NCBI RefSeq assembly: GCF_003286125.1
Contig: NZ_QMED01000023.1
Coordinates: forward strand, 22,443 to 86,442
Source: Algibacillus agarilyticus
Lineage (GTDB): Bacteria > Pseudomonadota > Gammaproteobacteria > Enterobacterales > Alteromonadaceae
Direction of reading: 5' to 3'
Length of the DNA: 64,000 bases
Shown here: positions 27,001 to 35,638 of the stretch, piece after piece
Layout of the letters: each line of letters begins with the position of its first letter
Numbering within the stretch: position 1 is the first letter of the stretch
Made by a program: the position numbers and the translations under genes
Notes under the pieces: model-generated
Told to the model about the DNA's origin: nothing
Seen by the model: the letters and a program-made list of their open reading frames with translations, nothing else
Databases searched by the model: none

Positions 27001-29121
27001 AAGAAACTCAAACCCTTCATGTTCTAAATTCTCTAGCTTGTAAGCTTCAAATAACGATATAGCGGGGTTAGCTGAACGCGTTTTATATTTTTGATGTCGT
27101 TGCAATAAAAAATCTAACGCGACATGCTGTTGGCCAAGATAACGCGCCGCTTTGTAGTAACTTTCAACAAACAAACTATTCGTATCATCTAAGCAATGGG
27201 CATATAAATAATAGTCTGTTGCCGCTGTAAAAGATTGATTAGACCAGTAATAATTAGCGATTGACCAGCAAGCAGATGCCGAGCGATACCCATACATTTT
27301 TAATTTATCTAGCAAGCTTAACGTTAATGTTTCTTGTTCATTCGTTTCATAAATTTCATCGAATAATGTATTAATTAAATCCAAACTTGGCTTTTTTTCG
27401 ACATATTGAGCGAGGGTTTTGATGGCTTCGGCACGAGATCCAGTATCTCGCTGGCAAAAAAATTGTGAACTTAATAAAACAACTTCATCAGGATAACGAC
27501 TAAGCAGTTTATTATTTACATCAGCAATCATCTGCACATCGTTATTTGAAATAGCATAAGATCGCTGACACCGAAGCGTTAAGCGGTGATCGGGGGCTAA
27601 CATTATTAACTCGTTCAACTCTCGCTGTACGGCGACAAAATCATTTTTATCTTGCGCGAGGTGAAAACGATCAACATAGGGATATAAATCACTCGCCGGA
27701 AAATCAAACATGTCGAGTTTATGTTTTTGTGCCTCAGGCACAAAAACCAGACAGCGCGCGCCAGCAAAACCTTCCGATTTAATTAGCTCTTCTGCCAGTA
27801 TATCAACCTGAGTCGAGCTTGAAGGGTCCATTAAATACAGCGTACCCGTTTGATTATTAAAACCAATAACGGCTTGTAAATGCGACGAATACCCATTGGT
27901 TGTCACTAAAGCAAATGGCAGGTCATGCCTGATTAAATCAAACGCTAATTCAATGTCTAATTCAAACTCTTTAAAAGCAAATTGATTATCACGTAACCAT
28001 TGGCGTTCTTTAGTATCCGGCGTACCGTCAAAACAAATCTCTTCAGCGATAGCTTTTGAATCAAAATTAACACCCCAAAATTGTGAAAGCGCCGCCATTG
28101 TTGTAGGGGCACAAGTAAGATGTTCTTGGCGCATAAAAGGCACATCAAGTATTTTACTTTCGGCATTCTCAGGCTTATTTTTAAGGTTTTTTTGTACAAT
28201 TTTCCAGTAGACGCTTTTAGTGTCTGCCAACAGGTTAATGGCTTGAGCGGTTTCGTTTTTATGTATCGCTAATTGAGCCTGAAGTGAGATGACAAATTGC
28301 TCATCTGATTTATCTTTTATAATACGCAGTGCAATAAATTGTGCTAACGCCGCTTCACATAAAGACCAGTCATGTAAATTACCAGCCAAGCAAGCTAGGT
28401 CTAGCCACAACGCAGCCGATTGAAATATCGTGGTGTACTTTTGTAACGTTGAAAGTGCATTGCTTAAATCTGATTGGCGTTTATAAACATCAACAACTAA
28501 TCGCACATTAGCAATAGTGGTGTGCGAATCAAGTAAAGCTAAGGCTTGAGTTAATGCCTCTGGCACCAAGTCTTGATCGAGTAAAGTCCTAACCCATATT
28601 GTTTTAAACCACGCTTCGTTCGGTTTTAAGTCAATCGCTTGTTGGATTTTGGTTTCAGCTAGTGCAAAGTTTTTAAAACACCGGTTAGCCAAGGCTTCAT
28701 ACAGGAGTATATCGGCTTGTTTATCTTCTCCGTCAATTGAATTAACATCATCACCAACCATGAATTCACGATATTGCTGTAAAAATTCAGAGGCAAAGAT
28801 AGGGCCTTTTTCATTAAATACGTAATAAAGCATGCGCTCTAACACATCAGCATGAGTTTTATGTTTGCGCCATAATTTGAGCGTGATCACATCTGAATAG
28901 CGATCACCACCCAAGTTGTACCAAATTGGACGGGCGATTAGCTGCTGCTCTATCGTTTGCCAAGATTTTATTGGCCCCCAATGTTGCTCACCTAGGGTCA
29001 AGGCATCAATAAACAAACCTTTTTTTATTAATGCTTTAACTTTAAATTCAAGCTTGTCTATTTCACCTGATTTTTCAAAAGATTGAATATCAACAGCCGG
29101 CAAACTAACAACATCAGACAC
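24091..29121 (-). CDS. Giant TPR protein with embedded C39-type cysteine peptidase domain
   Basis: 1676 residues, no signal peptide or obvious membrane helix. Residues about 10-320 and 480-1600 are continuous TPR-like helical hairpins (for example 'YAAARRQLIDLYLKTNQTDK', 'TPRIHYDLGKTYEAQALFDD', 'AINCYQNALKLNPQWD'). Residues about 325-445 form a peptidase C39-like domain (PF13529 type): Cys337 in 'EHLTCAPTTMAALSQFWG', His414 in 'GYSSHLQAVIGF' and Asp432 in 'LYLMDPSS' make a plausible triad. Such domains cleave Gly-Gly leaders or other peptides, usually attached to ABC transporters, but none is here. A TPR scaffold presenting a peptidase suggests processing of a bound protein partner. Convergent with the Sel1/TonB gene. 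Substrate and pathway are unknown. Confidence 0.8.
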   Translation of the reverse strand: MSDVVSLPAVDIQSFEKSGEIDKLEFKVKALIKKGLFIDALTLGEQHWGPIKSWQTIEQQLIARPIWYNLGGDRYSDVITLKLWRKHKTHADVLERMLYYVFNEKGPIFASEFLQQYREFMVGDDVNSIDGEDKQADILLYEALANRCFKNFALAETKIQQAIDLKPNEAWFKTIWVRTLLDQDLVPEALTQALALLDSHTTIANVRLVVDVYKRQSDLSNALSTLQKYTTIFQSAALWLDLACLAGNLHDWSLCEAALAQFIALRIIKDKSDEQFVISLQAQLAIHKNETAQAINLLADTKSVYWKIVQKNLKNKPENAESKILDVPFMRQEHLTCAPTTMAALSQFWGVNFDSKAIAEEICFDGTPDTKERQWLRDNQFAFKEFELDIELAFDLIRHDLPFALVTTNGYSSHLQAVIGFNNQTGTLYLMDPSSSTQVDILAEELIKSEGFAGARCLVFVPEAQKHKLDMFDFPASDLYPYVDRFHLAQDKNDFVAVQRELNELIMLAPDHRLTLRCQRSYAISNNDVQMIADVNNKLLSRYPDEVVLLSSQFFCQRDTGSRAEAIKTLAQYVEKKPSLDLINTLFDEIYETNEQETLTLSLLDKLKMYGYRSASACWSIANYYWSNQSFTAATDYYLYAHCLDDTNSLFVESYYKAARYLGQQHVALDFLLQRHQKYKTRSANPAISLFEAYKLENLEHEGFEFLFEAIELHPNDSDLLRYLANKLIVNSEWSRFDALAETFERVLSQHDHDLLLANKESKSGHIEKAIAFYQTAFEQSPFVTKIGNEYFWLLQQNGQQDRIDAELVTLYNTDPQNAVVWDYLADWHSDEQRIIAVLEQTIKARPDYAAARRQLIDLYLKTNQTDKAHKLALETVDTLKGSRLNSAYLAKCLLKKNQFESAKTLAKEVLTQSIDEELAFDILFSASQTEDEKTQALLFIRTQMVEQVLFGNNAWNYWFEAQAFLDNDALLDFVQFLLQKHSHLWQTYAIAGMYYSQVGDMSAAVEILKQGIAKFPLTPRIHYDLGKTYEAQALFDDAINCYQNALKLNPQWDTVAKQLADLLENQGDLQSALTTVENTLKFVSNDGVLFGYQAGLLLSLNRKNEALTAFVKAVENHYGYRWAWSNLVNLADELGQPSLALDTAKKISKKSPFNAAVWCDYAFVADGAQKLLLLNKAIECDPHYTNAYRDKAQYYIELGDYSAALQSLDDTPWQLDLPLVLASVRAELLSDIGQTQNAVDVLKRLLYKTQGQTHLWRKLYAWLEQLSDQKGYIEACYKHIELNLHASDALCIASENLLNKGEKADQAKAKSYLEKAFQLAPNDEYIALTYIDYLTTQKEYKTALDLTLEHLKTNASGFVQARYIILLAHLQQADQALRAFEVLLESGEDDYWTINRTFEALVTVFEPAKVIAVLAQRQESLTEIQSYVWVENQLEEKNKQGYKKLLDVIHPIQSDIAWLGAMQAVLQFLNDHEITPDQKTLEKDTKRISGHPKLVQQLINLYSMCDQLYTAMHWFEQTEDKQALSAFCFYQYRMALQMQNRWDEAGPYITQGLSLTPDNVLHNLRLWSVYENWRVNNQVDVSELNVIDFSELIEIEQYVYRVLCAAHTLEGKSLETVQTALDPLLRECQHAYQPAAGHHLALVPQKLLRQRIKSAMVSTGFIAKLKLRFWISNRF

Positions 29122-29780
29122 AATAAAATCCTTTTAATAATTAACGAATATAAAACGCTATTGTGATCGAAAATAACATTTTTTCAAGTTACTTAACCCT
29201 AACCGTTAACATTCAACAACAATATGATTTTTTAAGATCAGCGTATTAAGTTCGCCTCTCGTGCGGGACAGGCATCTCTAAACCTATGATATTATTGTTT
29301 TTTAGTTAGACTTTTGTAGGGTGCCGTGAGCTTGCGAACCGCACCATTTATGTTCTAGGTAACTCGGTGCATATAAGTCGTATTTTGTAAATAATTTAAC
29401 TTTTTATGTTTGGGTATTAAAAAGCGACATGGGCCAGTTGCGATTCGTTTCACTCATGGCAACCTACGGTGTAATTTAAAAAAGTATCATGCGAGACAGG
29501 TATATCTAAAAACCTCTGATATTATTGTTTTTTAGTTAGACTGTTGTAGGGTGCCGTGAGCTTGCGAACCGCACCATTTATATTCTAGGTAACTCGGTGA
29601 ATATAAGTCGTATTTTGTAAATAATTTAACTTTTTATGTTTGGGTATTAAAAAACGACACGAGCCTGTTGCGATTCGTTTCACTCATGGCAACCTACAGT
29701 ATAATTTAAAATTAAAATCTACATCATTAAAATAACGATAAAAACGTTTTGTACAGGCTAACTAGCATTCGAGGTGAAAG
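29122..29780. other. Intergenic region occupied by a tandem duplication
   Basis: 659 bp between divergent genes, with no ORF of note. Most of it is the 228-bp tandem repeat at 29263-29710. The last 70 bp carry the promoter and ribosome site of the small basic gene. Confidence 0.6.
29263..29710. repeat. Two tandem 228-bp direct repeats with internal hairpin
   Basis: Copy 1 (29263-29490) and copy 2 (29491-29710) share GC(G/A)GGACAGG-type starts, ATATTATTGTTTTTTAGTTA, GTGCCGTGAGCTTGCGAACC, ATAAGTCGTATTTTGTAAAT and ATTCGTTTCACTCATGGCAA with only scattered changes. Each contains the hairpin GGTGC...GCACC. A diverged fragment with the same core occurs at 32719-32757. Non-coding. Confidence 0.85.
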
Positions 29781-30023
29781 ATGCCAAAAGCTAAAAAATT
29801 AACGCTTAACCAGAAACGAGCTAAGAAAAAAGCCAAGTTAGAGCGCCAAAAAAAATATATGTGGGTCTTTAAAAATGGTAAGCAAGTAAGAGTTAAACGG
29901 CCTGCGATGATAGACGAGATCCCGCAAGAAGATTGGTTAATGCAAAATGCAGATCCAATTTGGCTGCACCAACATGAAATGTGGCACTTACTATATGCTG
30001 CAGAAGAGCAAGATACCCACTAA
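29781..30023 (+). CDS. Small basic conserved-looking protein
   Basis: 80 residues. The N-terminus is strongly basic (MPKAKKLTLNQKRAKKKAKL); the C-terminal half is acidic and aromatic (IPQEDWLMQNADPIWLHQHE...). GAGGTG lies 6 bases before the ATG, a strong ribosome site, which supports it as a real gene. The basic start suggests nucleic-acid or ribosome contact, but I do not recognise the family. Directly after its TAA, the same frame continues with nine GAACAA (Glu-Gln) units and ends ENTVPF-stop, so it may once have had, or occasionally gain, an (EQ)n tail. Confidence 0.7.
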   Translation: MPKAKKLTLNQKRAKKKAKLERQKKYMWVFKNGKQVRVKRPAMIDEIPQEDWLMQNADPIWLHQHEMWHLLYAAEEQDTH

Positions 30024-30026
30024 AGT

Positions 30027-30083
30027 GAACAAGAACAAGAACAAGAACAAGAACAAGAACAAGAACAAGAACAAGAACAAGAA
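30027..30083 (+). repeat. Hexanucleotide microsatellite (GAACAA)9
   Basis: Nine perfect GAACAA units plus GAA, starting 3 bases after the stop of the small basic gene and in the same frame. Such tracts change length by slippage. The antisense Val-Leu reading is only its shadow. Confidence 0.9.
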
Positions 30084-30351
30084 AATACAGTACCATTTTA
30101 GCCTTGCTATAAAGCAGAGATGAAAGACATGCACTGACATTTACTAACTAGCGCTTAATGACTAACACTGAATGGCTATTACCTATTCACTGATAAATAA
30201 TCAACCTACAAGCAAATTGATGCCGTGAGCGTTGAATGATAAAGATAAAAAAGCTGATGAAAGAGCCCTACTCTGAGCCTTTCGTTTCGCTATTTTATGT
30301 AATCCGTATATTTTACGTGCCGCCTCATATTTTACGTAACGCTTCGCTATT
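30084..30351. other. Intergenic region, no gene seen
   Basis: About 270 bp. It contains short direct repeats of CGCTATTTTA(T/A)(G/A)TAA and TATTTTACGT near 30290-30360, just downstream of the flavoprotein gene's stop. No terminator with a clear T-run is visible. Confidence 0.4.
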
Positions 30352-31809
30352 TTAAATAACGTTGGGGTTTAAGCGCCCCGTGAGCTCTTTTGGAAAACAC
30401 CGTTCAATTGCCAAAACTTCAGCTCGCTGGCTAATTTCTGTTTCGGTTAAGCTGTCACTCACTGAAGTCGTATTAACGGGTTTACCGCCTTGTGGCAACA
30501 AGCCCTGTGCAACGAGTTGATCGACTATCGTATTAGCGGCCGGTAATGCAGATGAGGCCTTTACAATTTCACATCTTGCGTATCTATTGGATTGAAAAGT
30601 CACATCGGCAACGCGTAATGTCGCGTCAATACCCGGAATTTGCTGCGCACCAAACATAGGCGGGCCGCCTAACGTTGCATTGTTAAAAGATGGAATAAAA
30701 CCGGCTACTTTATCAATGGCCTTTAGGGTTCTGTTGCTAACCATTTGAGGGTCCCATTGATTGTTCACTTTGGCTAAAAATTGATGAGGCAGTTGAGGCT
30801 GTGCACTCTCGCACTTTGATGCAACTAAGCCATCTTCAAATAACGTAACATCCGGCGTCATAGCATGAATTTGAAAGTACCCATTAGGGTAAGGTGTTAA
30901 TTGTGTCATACCATTTTTTGTGCCTCGCTCACCATAAAAGATGATCTCAGGCCAATTATTTTGGTGACTAGACCAATGACTAATATAAGCCGCTTTAAAT
31001 TCAACCATACGCTTTGGTCGCAACCCCACCATATCGTCAATAGTACCGGTTCTAAAACCACAGGCATTAATTAAATAGTCGACTTCAAATGTCTGATTTT
31101 CACCTTGGTAGTTCGCTTCTATACTCCATGTATTGTTACCATTATTTAAGGCAACCGAACTGACCTGAGTGTTAGTAAACAACTGACAATTTTGACTGTT
31201 TTCAAGTGCCAAGCTTGTAATGGCAGCAAGCCTAAAAACGTTAATGCCATACTCTTGAACTAAGATCAAAGGGAACTTTAATTGATTCAAATTGGCATTT
31301 TTAGCGAAGGCAATCATCCATTGTTCGGATGTTTCAGGTTTTTTAGGTGTAGGCAAGCTTGCTAGCTTTTCGATTTGTTCGCGCTCATACAACGTAAAAT
31401 AATGTGCGGCAGGCCCCAATACTTGGTTTAAAGCGTCTTTATCGATTAAATTGGCATACTCTTGCTGCAGCGTTTTTAAGCGAGCGATAACATCGTTCGG
31501 ATGGCCGTTATCTTTTAACGGCACGGCAACAATGGTGGGCCTATAATCAATTGCATCTTTATAAAGGCGTGCGGTACTGATCGATTGTTTTAGCAGTTCG
31601 ATACATTGTTGGTCTGAAATTTCTCGATATAAATTACCGCCAGCATGAAGATGACACATAGGCGGGCCGTTAACTAAGCTCGTTTCTTTTTCGAATAAAA
31701 AAACATTCGCACCTTGTTGGCTAAGGCGTAACGCGATAGTCGCCCCACCAATGCCACCGCCGATAATACCAACTCGCGTATTGGCGTGCGCACAACTTTG
31801 ATTATTCAT
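30352..31809 (-). CDS. FAD-dependent oxidoreductase (DAO-type fold)
   Basis: 485 residues. The N-terminal Rossmann motif 'RVGIIGGGIGGATIALRL' continues to an acidic end of strand 2 ('VFLFEKE'), the FAD ADP-binding signature. 'MCHLHAGGNLYREI' follows, then 'VDYLINACGFRTGTIDDMVG' for the second FAD contact and 'AARLGG'-less C-terminal region 'NATLGGPPMFGAQQIPGI'. No signal peptide. Overall it fits the D-amino-acid/glycerol-3-phosphate oxidase-like group, but no substrate-specific motif is recognised. It is followed upstream (51 bp) by gph on the same strand, so the two may be co-transcribed; a metabolic link is not obvious. Confidence 0.78.
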   Translation of the reverse strand: MNNQSCAHANTRVGIIGGGIGGATIALRLSQQGANVFLFEKETSLVNGPPMCHLHAGGNLYREISDQQCIELLKQSISTARLYKDAIDYRPTIVAVPLKDNGHPNDVIARLKTLQQEYANLIDKDALNQVLGPAAHYFTLYEREQIEKLASLPTPKKPETSEQWMIAFAKNANLNQLKFPLILVQEYGINVFRLAAITSLALENSQNCQLFTNTQVSSVALNNGNNTWSIEANYQGENQTFEVDYLINACGFRTGTIDDMVGLRPKRMVEFKAAYISHWSSHQNNWPEIIFYGERGTKNGMTQLTPYPNGYFQIHAMTPDVTLFEDGLVASKCESAQPQLPHQFLAKVNNQWDPQMVSNRTLKAIDKVAGFIPSFNNATLGGPPMFGAQQIPGIDATLRVADVTFQSNRYARCEIVKASSALPAANTIVDQLVAQGLLPQGGKPVNTTSVSDSLTETEISQRAEVLAIERCFPKELTGRLNPNVI

Positions 31810-31860
31810 AGACTACAGTTCAATTGGGTAATATAACGGCTGATAAAGGCGCTAGCATGG

Positions 31861-32538
31861 CTACGCTAGCGTTTCGTTAATCGTAGCAAAATCATCTAAA
31901 ACGAGGGTTGCACCGTGGCTGTTGATGTCTTCGCCATGATTGTAACCGTAGGTTAAACCGATACTTTGCATGTTAGCCGCAACGGCAGCAAAAATATCAT
32001 TTTTAGAGTCGCCAACCATTAAACAAGCCGCGGGAGGCATATCTAGCTTTTCGCATACATAATTTAATGGCATTGGATCAGGTTTTCGTTTAGGTAAACT
32101 ATCGCCGCCTACCACCATTTCAAATAAATGATTCAACTCTAACTCGTTTAAAATAGGACGAACAAACTGTTCTGGCTTATTAGTAACAATAACCAGGCGG
32201 TAACCTTTGCCGTGCAAAGTTTCGAGTGTGTTTTTTACATTTGGGTAGAGCGTGGTCTCTACGCAGATATTTTGCGCGTAACAATCAAGAAAAATGGCCA
32301 AGGCTTTTTCAACCAACGCGGGATCAAGATCAGGGCTAATTTTTATATGGCCCGACAACGCTCTTTTGGTTAACACTTCGGCTCCGTTACCAACCCAACT
32401 ACGAATAACTTCGGTCGTATACGTTTTCATACCCAATGTTTTTAACATTTGATTAATGCTAAGTGCTAAATCGGGCACACTATCAATTAACGTTCCATCT
32501 AAATCAAATATCAAGACTTGTTTATTGTTAAATTTCAA
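31861..32538 (-). CDS. gph: Phosphoglycolate phosphatase (HAD superfamily)
   Basis: 225 residues with all HAD motifs: 'LIFDLDGTLIDSVPDL' (nucleophile D12, acid D14), 'LVIVTNKPEQF' (motif II Thr), 'KRKPDPMPL' (motif III Lys) and 'CLMVGDSKNDI' (motif IV). Length and the 'GTLIDSVPDLA' start match Gph, which dephosphorylates 2-phosphoglycolate in the cytoplasm. In many gammaproteobacteria gph sits after dam and rpe; here those are absent and it neighbours a flavoprotein gene, so a related HAD phosphatase activity cannot be excluded. Confidence 0.87.
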   Translation of the reverse strand: MKFNNKQVLIFDLDGTLIDSVPDLALSINQMLKTLGMKTYTTEVIRSWVGNGAEVLTKRALSGHIKISPDLDPALVEKALAIFLDCYAQNICVETTLYPNVKNTLETLHGKGYRLVIVTNKPEQFVRPILNELELNHLFEMVVGGDSLPKRKPDPMPLNYVCEKLDMPPAACLMVGDSKNDIFAAVAANMQSIGLTYGYNHGEDINSHGATLVLDDFATINETLA

Positions 32539-32988
32539 TTTTACAACCTACTGTTTGCCCTCATTTTAAGGGTGCGTAGTTTATCTTTAAAAGGGCGGCT
32601 TTTCTACGTTTTAACCGCTTTATATTTTCATTTATAGCGCGTGAAATTTTCTTTGTTAATCAGCATTTACACGGCTGTTTTCAAAACATGCGTTCAAGCA
32701 TGCTGATAACTTAACGTATATTTTTAGGGTACTGCGAGCTCACTAACCGCACCTTTACCTTTTGATAAAAGGCGAATTTAATTGTGTTTATACCCAAATG
32801 TTTGTTTATACACCAACCGTTAAAAAAGCCCCTGCAAAAATACCAGCCTAAATCAGATTAATTGATATAAATAAAAAAAATAATGTGTCGATTTGTGGCC
32901 ATGACAACAATATATAGTTATTACTATTGAGTGACTTATTACCACCCGTAATTTTTAGGTTTGTAAGTGCTTTTAACCGGATAACAGT
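32539..32988. other. Divergent intergenic region before the agarase gene
   Basis: 450 bp between divergent gph and the GH50 gene. It carries a diverged copy of the 29.3-kb repeat core (32719-32757, TAGGGTACTGCGAGCTCAC...ACCGCACC). The A+T-rich segment 32850-32988 should hold the agarase promoter. No operator palindrome of the AAACATATGATGTTT type is seen here. Confidence 0.5.
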
Positions 32989-35304
32989 ATGTACAAATAC
33001 ATGAATAAATATATGACTAAAAATTCAATTAAACATTCAATTAAACATTGCTATCTCGTGCTGTTCGCTTTGTTGGTGATGGCAATAACGAATGCACAGG
33101 CAAGTTCAGTAAAATCGACAACCTTATTAAATTTTGAAAAACCTGAGCAACTCAAGTTAATTGAACTTGAAAATTCAACCGCCATATTAGTAAAAAAGAA
33201 GAAAAATACGCAAGTTAATATCAAACTGGCAGCAAAAAATAATCACAATGCATCGTTTAGTTTAGTGCCTAAACCGGCGTGGAATTTTAACCAACACAAA
33301 TATGCGGCTATCGCGCTTGATATCAGTAACCCCGCGCCCGCTTCAGCGCATGTTTACATTTACACGCATGGTGCCAATAACGCGTTTCAACTGCGTAATG
33401 TTGATGTACCCGCAAACAGTAAACGGACTTATTTAATAGAACTAAATGTGCCCGCGTTAGCCCTTAACTCAGGTATCCGTAATAACCCCGTGAGTTGGCA
33501 ACATGATTGGGTGCAAACAATCTGGCGTGGCGGCGTAAAAGCACTTGATCTGTCGGCTATCACCAAAGTGCGTTTTATGATTTCAGGCGTACTCGAAGAC
33601 AAAGAGCTCGAAATTGATAATGTTCGGTTTATAGAACCAAATCACTTTGACCCTAATTATATGAAAGGCTTGGTTGATCAATTTGGTCAAAACGCAAAAA
33701 TCGATTTCGAAAATAAAATTGATAACTTAAAACATCTACGTGAAGTATCTGAGCATGAACAAAAAAGCTTACAAGATAAACCTTTTACGTCGCGTTCAAA
33801 ATTTAATGGCTGGGCCAATGGGCCAAAACTAAAAGCAACAGGTTATTACCGAACTGAAAAGTATCAAGGAAAATGGTCTTTAGTCGATCCTGAAGGCTAT
33901 TTATTTTTCTCAAATGGTATCGCCAATATACGCATGGCAAATACATCAACGATCACCGGTTACGACTTTGATAAATCGTTGATCACACAACGTGATGCAA
34001 ACGACTTTACCCCCGAAGATTCAATAGGCTTAAACAGAGCACCAAACAATGCAATAAACAGCCGATATGTGAGTTCATCCTTGCGAGCTGATATGTTTAC
34101 TTGGTTACCCAGTTATAACAGCAAAGAAGCGGCCAGCTATGGCTACCGTCGAACTGTACACAGTGGAGCCGTTGAACATGGCGAAACCTACAGTTTTTAC
34201 CGAGCTAATTTAGCCCGTAAATATGGCTCCCACAACGAAGCTGAATTGATGGAACATTGGCGCGATACCACAGTTAAACGCATGCACTCTTGGGGATTTA
34301 CCTCGTTTGGTAATTGGGTTGATCCCAGCTTTTACCAAATAAACCGTCTGCCCTACTTTGCAAATGGTTGGATCATTGGCGATTTTAAAACGGTCAGTTC
34401 GGGTAATGACTATTGGGGAGCAATGCCAGACCCATTTGATCCGGTATTTGCCGAACGAGCCGCGGTTACCGTTAAACAAATCGCGCAAGAAGTTCAAAAT
34501 AACCCTTGGTGTGTTGGCGTGTTTATTGATAACGAAAAGAGCTGGGGATCAGAATGGGGAGCTGAAGCACAATACGGCATCGTGATTAACTCACTTACTA
34601 AACCAGCCAACGACAGCCCACTTAAACAAGCCTTTATGGCTAAATTGCAGCAGCGATATAAAAGCATTACCGCTTTAAATCATTCATGGCATAGCCATTT
34701 TGCATCTTGGCAAGCGCTTGAAGCGCCATACACCGTGGCCGAAATCACACAAGAAATGCAAAACGATTTTGCGGTTTTACTTTACGATTATGCCGACAAA
34801 TATTTTAGTATCGTGTCTAATTTACTTAAGCAACACATGCCAAACCACCTATATATGGGCCCGCGCTTTGCGCACTGGGCCATGACACCAGAGGTAAGAA
34901 AAGCAGCAGTAAAACATGTCGATGTAATGAGCTACAATTATTATCGCGAAGGTATCGATCAACCTTATTGGCAAAAATTAGTTGAGTTAGATATGCCCAG
35001 TATCATTGGTGAGTTTCATAATGGCGCCATGGACTCTGGCTTATTAAACCCAGGGTTAATTCATGCTGAAAACCAAAAAGACCGCGGTAAAAAATATCAA
35101 GAATACATGCAGAGTGTTATTGATAACCCATACTTTGTTGGCGCGCATTGGTTTCAATATATAGATTCGCCTTTAACCGGTCGCGCTTACGATGGTGAAA
35201 ACTATAATGTGGGATTTGTAAATGTTGCCGATGTACCTTATGCGCCTTTAGTTGAGGCCGCCAAAGAGCTAAACCATCAACTTTATACTCGACGATATAA
35301 ATAA
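32989..35304 (+). CDS. GH50 beta-agarase
   Basis: 771 residues. The start is crowded (M-Y-K-Y-M-N-K-Y-M) and is followed by a signal peptide ending near ITNAQA. Residues about 40-230 form a CBM-like beta-sandwich found in GH50 enzymes. Residues about 265-765 are the (beta/alpha)8 GH50 catalytic domain: 'GYYRTEKYQGKWSLVDPEGY', 'MHSWGFTSFGNWVDPSFY', acid/base Glu516 in 'FIDNEKSWGSEWG' and nucleophile Glu675 in 'SIIGEFHNGAMDSGL'. GH50 enzymes cut the beta-1,4 bond of agarose or its oligosaccharides, often releasing neoagarobiose, the substrate of the GH117-type enzyme at 47523. Monocistronic, with a strong terminator at 35465. Family assignment is secure; exo or endo mode is not visible. Confidence 0.93.
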   Translation: MYKYMNKYMTKNSIKHSIKHCYLVLFALLVMAITNAQASSVKSTTLLNFEKPEQLKLIELENSTAILVKKKKNTQVNIKLAAKNNHNASFSLVPKPAWNFNQHKYAAIALDISNPAPASAHVYIYTHGANNAFQLRNVDVPANSKRTYLIELNVPALALNSGIRNNPVSWQHDWVQTIWRGGVKALDLSAITKVRFMISGVLEDKELEIDNVRFIEPNHFDPNYMKGLVDQFGQNAKIDFENKIDNLKHLREVSEHEQKSLQDKPFTSRSKFNGWANGPKLKATGYYRTEKYQGKWSLVDPEGYLFFSNGIANIRMANTSTITGYDFDKSLITQRDANDFTPEDSIGLNRAPNNAINSRYVSSSLRADMFTWLPSYNSKEAASYGYRRTVHSGAVEHGETYSFYRANLARKYGSHNEAELMEHWRDTTVKRMHSWGFTSFGNWVDPSFYQINRLPYFANGWIIGDFKTVSSGNDYWGAMPDPFDPVFAERAAVTVKQIAQEVQNNPWCVGVFIDNEKSWGSEWGAEAQYGIVINSLTKPANDSPLKQAFMAKLQQRYKSITALNHSWHSHFASWQALEAPYTVAEITQEMQNDFAVLLYDYADKYFSIVSNLLKQHMPNHLYMGPRFAHWAMTPEVRKAAVKHVDVMSYNYYREGIDQPYWQKLVELDMPSIIGEFHNGAMDSGLLNPGLIHAENQKDRGKKYQEYMQSVIDNPYFVGAHWFQYIDSPLTGRAYDGENYNVGFVNVADVPYAPLVEAAKELNHQLYTRRYK

Positions 35305-35464
35305 AAAAACCTAAGCGGGATATTTTCCGTTACAACGGCGTTGAATTCGCAATTTTTTATACCACGTTCAAGTTAATTAGTGTTAAAGGCAGAGTTAAAA
35401 TGAAGAGTTAAACTGCAATTGCTCATTATACTCTAAACGAAAATATAAAACGAAAATCTAAAAC

Positions 35465-35495
35465 AAAAAGCCCGCTCATAAACGCGGGCTTTTTT
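35465..35495. terminator. Bidirectional rho-independent terminator
   Basis: Perfect stem AAAAAGCCCGC / GCGGGCTTTTT with an 8-nt loop and T-run. It lies between the converging agarase and NACHT-nuclease genes. Confidence 0.92.
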
Positions 35496-35638
35496 AACGA
35501 TCAAGTTGGTCATACTAACTAAGAAACTCATCGGTTACTTACGCTTGCCAAAAATGATTAATCAAGCAATATCAATACATTATTAATGCATGTCACCGAT
35601 GATTATTTCTGGATCTTAGGCTACATTTGCTTAAATAG

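Noticed and set aside
29893-30096. Reverse-strand ORF rich in Val-Leu repeats
   Set aside because: It is only the antisense reading of the GAACAA microsatellite and the small basic gene.
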